Shown one piece after another: positions 39,078-48,564 of a stretch of DNA of 64,000 nt. Position numbers and translations under genes: made by a program. Source of the stretch: Thuidium tamariscinum (lineage: Eukaryota > Streptophyta > Bryopsida > Hypnales > Thuidiaceae); NCBI GenBank assembly GCA_947034885.2, contig OX344758.2:18689067-18753066 (forward strand), read 5' to 3'. Below the pieces are notes generated by a model. It searched no databases, was not told the DNA's origin, and worked only from the letters and a program-made list of their open reading frames with translations. How positions within the stretch are numbered: the first letter of the stretch is position 1; every line of letters starts with the position of its first letter.

Positions 39078-39318
39078 AGGTTGAAAAATGATGGCATTCC
39101 AAAAAAAAGGGGGCCTAAAAAGAAAAAGGGGTTGGGAAAAAAAGGGGTGTTGAAAAGAAAAAGGGATAGGAAAAAAAATGGAGTTGGAAAAAGAAATGGA
39201 ATTGAAAAAAAAAGGGGTTGGAAAAAGGAATGGAGTTGGAAAAGAAAATGGGGTTGGACAAGAAAATGGGGTTGGAAAAAAAATGGGGTGGGAAAGAAAA
39301 TATAGTAGAAAAAAAAAT
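39078..39318. repeat. Polypurine minisatellite-like tract
   Basis: From about 39116 the plus strand has a single C in some 200 bases and is built from variants of GGGGTTGGAAAAAGAAAATG. Four GGGG runs recur at short spacing. The frames open across it on both strands are low-complexity artefacts (KKKG or FFFPTP repeats), not genes. Confidence 0.9.
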
Positions 39319-39598
39319 TCATTGTAAGATAGTATATGATATATTCGTGGCATTTGGAAATTATAATTATTGTATGCCCCCTTTTAATGATCCAAATAAG
39401 AAAATTATATAATCATAGAGTGCCAAAAAAATTGTAGACAAAAAATAATACCCCCTTATAAATTAGTGGGTGTTCGCACGTGTATCCTTATTTTTTATAT
39501 GGACTGCACCCCTCGAGAACAGGCATCACCAGTTGGGTCCATTCGACTTGAACATGAGAATGCTCTGTTTACAATGAGAAAAATTCTATGACATATAG

Positions 39599-40523
39599 AT
39601 TCAAGTCGAGTCTACTTGAATGTATTCAAAATTAAACCTGTAATATGTGATTTAACGATTAGTATTGAAGTCAACGTGATTTGAATATAAGGATAATGTA
39701 AATAATTCTATGACATGTAGATTCAAGTCGATTCTACTTGAATGTCTACAAATGTAGCCTGTAAGTTCTGATTCACCTATTCCCGCTTCTGTTCTTTCAC
39801 TATCCTTGCAATGGATAGTACATTCACCTAAATGTTTTAATAGAGTTCCCTTATTGTATTTGCCACATGTGCAATTGTAATGTAATTGAAGGACAGAGAA
39901 TATAATCTGGTAGGTTGAGATTTGATTTTCAGAAGGTTCAGTTTTGGGGCCATAAAGGACGGTTTCACAGGTCTACTAGGCCAACACTTAGGAAAGATCT
40001 GGAGTTGCATACTATATCTGAAAAATTATTTTTCTTAATATTCATGATTTTCACTCAGTAATACTCCAAGAATATCATTTATTGAAAACGCTACCTCCTA
40101 CTATGCTGAATTATTGATGTTGACAACTTTGGATGTTTCCACTTTATTGTGTCTAAAAGAGACACCACTGAAGTTGATGCAACTAAAATGTGATCATAAT
40201 TATTTACGTGGTTATAATTTTTGGAAATTGTAGTACTAAATTCACTTCTTCTTGACAAAATACTTAGAATATTTAGATCTGTGTCATTGGGGATACAATA
40301 TCAAGTCGATGCGACTTAATTGTATGAGTGAGTGAATGACTCCATGGGAAACATGGTTCATGATGTCTTATTCTCCAAAGAATTTTTGGGATGATGGTAA
40401 TAGAAATTTGAGATAGCACATGCAATCAATGAGCATGAGTAAAAGCTTTGAGGTTTTTAATTCTAAAATATTTGATTAGTTTTTTATTCTTTAATTACAT
40501 AATCAAGTAGAATCTACTTGAAT
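39599..40523. repeat. Cluster of palindromic TTCAAGT...ACTTGAA sites
   Basis: Near-perfect 23-24-bp palindromes occur at 39599-39622 (ATTCAAGTCGAGTCTACTTG...), 39721-39743 and 40501-40523, with degenerate versions at 39542 and 40301. The first two sit in a direct duplication with a period of about 121 bp that shares AATTCTATGACAT. They lie 0.2-1.2 kb upstream of the DUF7869-type gene and may be its promoter or transposon subterminal sites. Confidence 0.65.
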
Positions 40524-40747
40524 TGCCAATTAGTCATCTTCATGAATTCTCTTGATTTTAGAGATTTGTCGAGATAGATCATGCAGTGGTTTTGGAATAA
40601 TTTCCTTGGTGCATTAGCCCTCCATGCTCATTTCGGTATTTTTTTATCTTGAGTCAACATTTTTTACTTTCAATATTTGGACCATGCTTAGATATATAAC
40701 TACATCATAAAATAATTCTCAGGTGCTCTGTGTATATTTTAGGCACC

Positions 40748-42691
40748 ATGGCGGTGACAAATGCACCCATCCAAGATCACTCTTCTGATGAAGAGGAGGT
40801 TGCGAATTTACCTACACCAGTGATTGACATTCCTGATTGCGAAGGCATTCCACGTTGACTTTGGAGTACTCAAGTGGTTGTCCTCTACAGTTCGAGTGGT
40901 GTGCCTGTGGCTGAGGCACTTTGTCACAGCGTCAACTCCGACCTTGTTCTCGACTGTAATGGTCCCTTGGGTGATTCCCTGGTGGCAGTTCACATTTCAA
41001 AGTCGTTGGATACCAATCATGTACCAGAGGACTGGAAGTACTCTCTTCGGGCTTGGCCCATCGAACAAGTTTACTTGGATGGAGCGAGCTTTCGTGATCA
41101 TGAAGTACGATTTCAACATGATCTTGAAGAAGCTACTCATGGTCGGATTAGAACTTCTTACAAAAGACCCTATACAAGCACTGTTCGAAATCCTCCTCCT
41201 CAAACGTGCTTGAAAGCCAAGAATCTGCTAACGCTAGAATCGATCAACTGTGTATCGAGCAAGACTTGTTGCTCGGAGAATTGTATTCAACTGTTTCCAA
41301 GGGAAAAGATCCGGGCATTTTGAGAACGTATGTATCATAAAACAACATTCGAATTTCGTTATCACATGAAGTTAGACGTGCATCGGCAAGTCCATCGTGA
41401 TGCTCATGGGAAGAGGAAGGTTACCATTGAGGGGATAGATGTTTGCTTGGCCGCCTGGAGGCTTATTGCGGGAGTTTCTGAGACAAGCTTTCATCTCTTC
41501 CAAGGATACACTACAAAGGGAGAACAAGCTCAACCGCATGGCAATTTGGGCATGCGTAAGCCTCGAAACCATACATCTCAAGCGATGGCAACATTGAAGT
41601 CCATGCTTGAGAAGCAAGCAGACCATATGCCTCATCGGTCGCACACCCTTCCTTTTGGAGAGAAAGTCGTGTCCATGGTTTTGCCAGCCACCTTCACATG
41701 GAAGGAGACCATTCCCGAAGTCAATGCTGCAAATGCAGTGTTTGGTTTGAAAGATGTGTCTCCTTCAAACATTAGCAAGATTCGGAAGCAGAACTTTCCG
41801 CAGTACAATGCAAAGAAGCCAGGAGACAATTTCGCACGTTGTGGTAAATGTGACAGACTGCAAACTCTTAGAAGAGGAGCTTGTACTGGCTTGCAACGAA
41901 AGTGGACACATCTCATAGAGAAGCATTTGGCTACTGCACGTGCACATCGAGATCAATATTATGCAAATCGCTACAGGTCAAGTCACTTGACAATCATGCA
42001 TGACAAAATGGATCATGCTAAAACAGCATCACCAGTGTTTTCACACAAGAGCAAAAATTTGGATGGACTCATGAAACTACCTCTCTCAGTGACTGGTATG
42101 ATTGCTCACGGGCATGGTGATGTCCGCTATGCGCATTACGGTTTGGATATCTTCCTTCATGATTCAAACTACACTATTGGGTCGTTTGCAAAGCTCTTGC
42201 GGGACCTTGAACTACCTCCAAAGTATTTGTCTCGAGATTTGTTTGTTGGATCAAGATCAACTCCATTATTTTGTGTGGTCCTACAAAGGGCAGAAATGTG
42301 CAAATCATCCCTTCAGCCAACACCTGAAGTCCCTATTTCAGCGGCTCCTCGTCTTCCAGTTCTTAACGTACAAATGGACAATGCTATAGGAGACAACAAG
42401 AATAGATTCGTGTTTGTATTTTGGTCTCTCCTTGTAGCAAAGAAGATTTTTCGAGAGGTATATGTTAGTTTCATGTTGGTCGATCACACACATGATGACA
42501 TTGATGCTTTGTTCGAAAGATGGAGCATGCAGTTGAAGAAAGAGAGCTTTCCCACTATCCCCTCACTCATGAAGTCTTTTATGGATGTGGATTCTGTACC
42601 TACAGTTCCTCATCTCATTGAAGAAGTCCTAGACTTCAAAAGCTTCATTGAGGGTTCAATTGGCCACCGTCCGCAAAGAACAATAGGCTAG
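40748..42691 (+). pseudogene. DUF7869-type protein, probably transposon-derived, two in-frame TGA codons
   Basis: One frame of 647 codons runs from a good start (CACCATGG) to TAG at 42691, broken only by TGA at 40856-40858 and 41321-41323. The N terminus is acidic (HSSDEEEV). The middle has a cysteine cluster (CGKCDRLQTLRRGAC) likely to bind zinc. The C-terminal part shows the DUF7869 hallmarks MDNAIGDNKN (from residue 543) and VDHTHDDIDALF (from residue 578). The family is abundant in mosses and some animals; repeated copies and conserved acidic residues suggest a transposase, but this is unproven. Both stops could come from CGA by C-to-T change, as expected of a methylated repeat. The C terminus stops abruptly after FIEGSIGHRP, where relatives continue, so it is also truncated. 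Confidence 0.7.
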
Positions 42692-45654
42692 GGTACTGGG
42701 CATACAGCCGCTCGCGAATATGAACCATTTCACTAAGTCTAGATACCTCGATTTCCGTGTAGGAATCCTGACATAAAAGTACACACTTGTAACCTGTCTT
42801 CACCTTGCACAATAGAAGGACGTTACGGGAGTAGTGTCTAGTCAAAAAGAACGCCAGATACACCATGAAAGCAAACTTGCCCACTCCAGGTGACCCAGCA
42901 ATTGCAAACTTCTGTACGTTGTTGCTGTTTTTCTTATAGCTCTTCCATATTATATCGAACACCATACGTACTTCGTTCCGTACATAATACTGAGCCGGAA
43001 AGCCAGCGAAGCTCTTCATGACTTCGTTCATGCCGGTCGTTTCCACCACGCCACTCTTCCAATCGCGCATGTCGCACTCTTTCGCATCAAAAACCATTTG
43101 TATTTTCTTCCCCATGAAGTCCTCTGAATGAAGAGAGACACTACGTTAACACCACAAGCACTGCCCTACTTCACCTAGCACATCTCACGGATGCATGTCA
43201 CAGCTGATCCAAGAACAGCTTTCACCTCGCAAAGCAGAAGCACTCGTGCATCCCACACTACAGCTAGAAAGACGGCAAGAGAAAGAAACAACTGCTACGT
43301 GACCTGCACCTCAACCAGGAACCTGGGATGAGATATACAGGCATCTCATTCCAGAAGAAAAATTGGATAAACCAAAACAAACCTGAAGTATCGACAACTG
43401 AACAAGTCCCAACAAAGAACGACAACCCCCGAGAGCACACCATAGACCCTGCCGAAAATGCACAAAACTATCTCGGACCTGTTCATCAACTTTCTTAAAT
43501 GAATTGCAATCTCGTACTCTAACCATCATCCCATGTTGTTGAACTACATCTATCATCTAGTGCACAACCAGAATTCCACATATGCATCACAAATAACCAT
43601 GTCTGTGGAAGGACTCTCCTCATATTTTACTTGTAAACATGGCTTAACCAAATGAATAAACAAGAATACAACAGCAACAACGAAAGAGTAAACATTACCC
43701 AGACCACCTAGTTCAGCAACAGAGAACCAGCTCTAGAACAATCGGAACGGAAGGCTAGGTAACACACTAAATTGTACCTGCAGGGGTCCTCGATCTCTTC
43801 GTAGATGGCTCCCCCCCTGCAAACATGACAGATTTTCAGAGTACCAAGATTAGCAAGAGCAACCGCCGGACCAGGTTTAGGTCAAAGCAAGAGCAACAAC
43901 TACTGCCCATGATACCCATCCAGTCATATTAGCTGAGTAAATCCCAGGGTCAAGTTACGGATGCAAAATATCCAAGAGAGCTCGAGAGACACGAAGTCAT
44001 GTCGCAAAAAAAAATCATACCGCATGATGTCCTACCAGAGTATTAGTCAATATGAAAGAATCTAGTCTGAAATTCCGGGAAGGGCAATCAACAGCAGCAA
44101 TTCGGATGATTTTTGTTTGGACTCCCTAGTAGAATCATAGAATTTGTTGTACGAGATTACTAATGTAGATTGTGCTTACTGGGAGTGTCCCCTTTGCAAC
44201 AGAAACGGGAGCTGCAAGCAAGGGCGGGGCAAGGCAGGCTCCCAGGAACCTGGGATGAGCATCAGAATCATCTGAGAGCATCAAAATGCATCCCTCATGT
44301 AGCACAATAGCCAAGGAGGTGCTAACCCTATACCAACCCTAATTTCAGAACCATGAACTAAGTCCTTGCCCAAGAATATGAACCGGACGAGATACTGATA
44401 GGTAACTACAAACGTAACTCACTTTCTCACAAGCCGGAAGTACTTCAACCATCAAACCAGTCCAACCATTATCCCATTTTGAGCATCCCCGTTTAGACAT
44501 AGCGGTGCACGTTACCTTCCTGGAGTAGCGTGGGAAATAAGGAGCCGATTTTACAAAGTACGAGAGGAAGGCCAGCCTTTCGAAAAAATCAACTAGTAAC
44601 CCTAAATGGACATAAACACAGCTTCAAACAAAAATGATTGAATTGTAAATGAAAGCCAAAACCCCAACAAGGCACAACTCAGATCACCGCAACCCAACCC
44701 ATCACACAAGTTAAGGGGTGGATTGGGAAACGCTCCAGTACTTAGATTTAAAGATCAAGGTGTGAAACCCTTGATCAAGACGCTACAGACCACTGGCGAA
44801 CCCTTCATGTGGAAACATGCCCTCCAAATGTCTCTATGAGCCGTGTCACAACACAAAAAATTAGACAAGAGATTACGCCCCTCTCTTCTAAAGAAAGCCT
44901 CCAAAGAGGAGTCCAAAAATCCAGGGGAACGAGTATCTTGGGGATAGCTGGCTGTCTAATGAATCTGGTCCCTGGACAAAGCACAACACTTATGCTGGTC
45001 TTTATGTTTAGTGACATGTCTTCTTTCAATAGTCCAAACCGAATCGATGAACAAGTAAACACCAGCAACAGCACCCTAAACTAGGCGAAAGCACAGATTA
45101 AACGCTAAACCCTAAACTAAACCCTAAACTTGTGGAAAAACCTAATTGTTCGAAACCCTTCCATAAGGCAAACGATACTATGCATATTAGCATGATCAAT
45201 AATGCAAAGCAAGATCAGACAGAACACCGACAGCTATCAAAACCCCGACACCAGAGTCCTCAGCGTCCACATCCGTGAAAACCAATCTCTCACCAAGCCT
45301 TTAGCATCTCAAACATAAACAGACTCTACTCTTGAGGGATACATATCCAATGCGCGAGGGAAACGTACATGTGTCTACATAAATTGCAGGCGTACCACTG
45401 ACAACAACAGGATCTTCTTGCGTTCCGACAGCTTTTCCCTTCCCTGTGAAGTACTTCTTGATCTCTTCCCAATTACTTCGTGACTCCAATGGTGCGACTA
45501 CTATCATAGGAACTCCAACTCCATTCAATTCAATAGACGTTGGATCCAACCTGAATTTTACACCAAGTCCAGAGAAATCAATCCTTCCATCAGAGGTACA
45601 GACAAACTGAACAGGTCTAGATGATGCATCCATCTTGAAGTAGACATCCTCCAT
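42645..45654 (-). CDS. Crinkler/RHS-like P-loop protein, three exons
   Basis: Exons 45654-45369, 43816-43778 (39 nt) and 43123-42645 join in phase at GT/AG borders into 267 codons. The N-terminal part ends in VPMIVVAPLESR, recalling the header end of Crinkler proteins. The micro-exon supplies a possible nuclear signal (STKRSRTP). The C-terminal part has FPAQYYVRNEV and then a Walker A-like loop, AGSPGVGKF (185-192), followed by the hydrophobic run typical of Crinkler/RHS NTPases. Phenylalanine replaces the expected Ser/Thr, so ATP binding may be lost. The frame ends soon after SLLFFADG, within the antisense tail of the neighbouring DUF7869 gene, so the protein is short and probably truncated. 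It may be a decayed gene. The start sits in a good context (ACAATGG). Confidence 0.55.
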
Positions 45655-45849
45655 TGTGAAAACCTGCATCCACGTCAGAGTCAGCACCTAATTATTTAAA
45701 AGCCTAATCAACACCCTACAAACCGCCACACCGCCACAGCAAACATCCGAAGTTCAAAACCCTAGAGCGACAGCAAGAACATGACAATTAAGGCGCAGCT
45801 GCGAGGGCGACGTTGTGCGGGACTATGCTGCACCCGGCGCCCCCGGGGG

Positions 45850-46394
45850 AAAATTGAGAGTGGCAAGCTGGGCGCAGCCGCGGCAGGCCACAGGCAGACA
45901 TTGTGCACTTCTCACAATCCATAGCAACACATGACAAGCAGAGCAAGTGGCAGCATGGTATAATAATGGGTAGCCTGCACCACATCCGGCATCTGCAAAC
46001 GGAAAAAAATAAGAAACCCATCAAGTACTGATAGCAGTGTCTACAGGAGGATGTAATTATCACCATGTCAAACATGCTGAGGTAAGAGGCTAAGGCTTCA
46101 CCCACCTATCACAATTGTCTCCATGAATCAGAGCGTTCTTAATCTTGAAAAACAATTCTGATGCACGGGTCAAACCATAATCCGACACGAGAAGGTCCAT
46201 TGTCTCATGAACATCTTCACCGGACATGCCAACCTTGATATGACCTGCTACACAACACGACAATCGTGTATTCCGCAAAGTCGTGCTTCTGAATTTCCAC
46301 TGCTTGGGGTTGAGAAGGGACTCCACATGAGAAGGATCCCTCCAATCCGCGAGCAGAATGTTCCTTTGAACTGTCACTACCAGTTCATTATTGA
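45850..46394 (-). pseudogene. Relic of the plant F-box/SNF2/RING helicase (AT3G54460-like)
   Basis: Two exons, 46394-46106 and 45992 to about 45870, join in phase (GAT AG/A). The first reads RNILLADWRDPSHVESLLNP, KQWKFRSTTLRN and RLSCCVAGHIKVG, which I recognise from the segment between the SNF2 halves of Arabidopsis AT3G54460-type proteins. The second completes a RING finger: CDRCRMWCRLP, then PCCHLLCLSCVAMDCEKCTM and C. The helicase lobes and F-box are absent from the window; after the last RING cysteine the sequence turns into unrelated GC-rich DNA. It is therefore a gene fragment, apparently placed just upstream of the Crinkler-like gene. Splice sites are intact, which suggests a DNA-level duplication rather than a retrocopy. 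Confidence 0.75.
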
Positions 46395-47164
46395 CTACCA
46401 GCAAATTCTGACTAATGTACAACATTACACAAACCCCCTAATAATGTGGTGTCGGCTCATCCACACATAACTTTCGTCAACTCTGAACCACCACAGAACT
46501 TATACACAAACCCCTAATAATTTTGGAGTCTGAATTCAAGGCTCACACATTCTCCTCGAGATGTAAACCCCTAAAAGCACATTGCATTCAACAAGCTCTT
46601 TCGATTCCTCGGACACAGACTTCGATCGGAACTCAGCATTATTCCAATAAGAATAGCACCTAATTAGGGTTTCCAACCGCACATTAATAGAATACATTTT
46701 AAGCCACCTCGATGTTGTGTGATCAACCAATTCGCACTTAAGAAAGAGCATAACCAAAAATACTGTCAATAACCTGAAAGTCAAGAACAAACATTCCACG
46801 ATCAAAATTTCGAAATCAGGCTCTCTTCCAAATTTCAAAATCATTGGGATCCATCTTCACCGCAACAACTGCCCGCATTGCAAATCTTTCTCTCTGTACT
46901 CAATTGATATCATCGAAGACAGATCCTCAAAAATCATCCGATCGAGACCACTGCAAATTCTAAGGATATCAAACAACAAAGCTTAAACTGAAACGCTCGG
47001 ATCGCCAATCAATGCTCACGTTCCTCTTGTTCATCTGGTAATGACACATGCCATAACTTCGGCAGACTCTTGCAAATCGTATTTGAAATTGAGAGAAATT
47101 GAAAACTCAAAACTCAAAAAATTCTAATTCCTATCGGTTCCACCGCCGAGGTTTTTATGCCTCT

Positions 47165-47278
47165 GGTTCGATGTACTGTTTCTCTGTATCAATGTACTTC
47201 AAAAAAAAGAAAAAGAAATTGGGTTCGATGTACTGTTTCTCTGTATCAATGTATTTCAAAAAAAAGAAAAAGAAATTG
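47165..47278. repeat. 57-bp tandem duplication
   Basis: Two adjacent 57-bp units begin with GGTTCGATGTACTGTTTCTC and end in an A/G-rich tail. They differ at one visible position (C versus T in the word AATGTACTTC). Such identity indicates a recent duplication. Confidence 0.95.
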
Positions 47279-47418
47279 AAAGAAACTGGCTGCCTGCTCT
47301 CAAAAAAAACTTGGCAATTGCTTCAGTCTGAGCTTGAAGACAAGACAAGAGAGGACTATTCTACTATACAATGCGGTAGCACTCTAACTGGAATTCGTGG
47401 AATCTTGACTCCGTAGTT

Positions 47419-47775
47419 TCAACAGGCACCGTTTCCATTAGTCAGATCCGCCGTGATCAAAGTCAACCACCGCTCCGATGCCACCCCTAGCCCATAGTTG
47501 TAGCCGCTCGCCACCTTATCTTGAATGACACTCAGGTCAACTGCTGAGAGTTTTCGGTGGATGAGAACGTTGGCTTGCAGATAGCCAGCCATCAAATCCA
47601 CCAACCCTTGCCCTCCGGGCAGACTGGCAACACCGTCAATTGCAATCAAGATCCTGTGGAGCTTCTCTTCATCGTGGTGTTGAATGCACGTTTTGATGTC
47701 TCTGAGTCAGCGTTCCCAGAACAGCTTTCCTGACTTCGCAGGGGTGGCTATGGCCGTGACAAAGGTTCGCTATAA
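47419..47775 (-). pseudogene. Unidentified protein fragment with one stop
   Basis: The frame reads TFVTAIATPAKSGKLFWER, a TGA (where tryptophan is likely), then LRDIKTCIQHHDEEKLHRIL, IAIDGVASLPGGQGLVDLMA, GYLQANVLIHRKLSAVDLSV and on to ERWLTLITADLTNGNGAC and a stop. It looks like real, formerly constrained coding sequence: balanced composition, amphipathic patterning, and a single point change restores the frame. I do not recognise the family. No clear acceptor was found upstream. Confidence 0.45.
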
Positions 47776-48564
47776 CCGCGACTGGTATTTTTTTTTGTGG
47801 AAACAGGTAACTAAAATATGAGTTAAAAAGGGGCAATTGAACTCCCCATTTTTTTTTTATAGAAGGAAATTTGCGAACTTTGAAATAGTTTAGGGTTTAA
47901 CATCTGGCTCTTGTTGAGCTTCTCAAGTGATTGAAAATGCGAACCAGACATTTTGGAATTGTCTTCCGGCTATATTTTTGATCTGGAAGTTTTATGTAAT
48001 CAAACAGATGGATTTTGATTTTGATTTCGGTGTGGTTAACTGCTGCCACTGCTGCGACACCAACACTGAGAGAGAACTTATGCAAATGTAAAATGATTTG
48101 AATGTTAAAGTATTCCTTTGGAAAATTGTTTATTGTTTGGACCCTGGAATGATTTCACTGGCAAGGGAGTTGAACCCTTCTTGCACAAAGCAAGACTGCC
48201 CAATTGCAGTGCCAGTGTTCTGCACACAAGAAAACAAGCCACATTAGTAGGGTTAGTTTCAAAAAACCAGATCCTTCACAGCTACAGCTCCACGGTCGCC
48301 CACCGTCAGCTTCCACAAAAAACAACCTTCTTCACCGAACGTCCACTTGCGGCAGCTCCCAGCTTGCACCGAACGACCTCCCAGCTTGCAATCGATGGAG
48401 TGCAGGTGTTTTTGGAAGTTAAGGGATATAACAATACCCACAAAATGCCAGACCGCCACCCCAACACCGATGGATTGAACAGCAAAGCCAGCTCATCTCA
48501 TGAAAACTAAGGAAACTCAAATCCAGGAACACTGAGAAAAGGATACTAAACCTTTGTCAACTAT
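47776..48564. other. Intergenic, no gene seen
   Basis: Short overlapping frames on both strands only. It lies just downstream of the hAT transposase gene and may hold its 3' flank. Confidence 0.5.

Noticed and set aside
39065-39353. Open frames on both strands in the polypurine tract (FFFPTP and KKKG repeats)
   Set aside because: They exist only because stop codons are rare in this base composition; there is no protein-like diversity.
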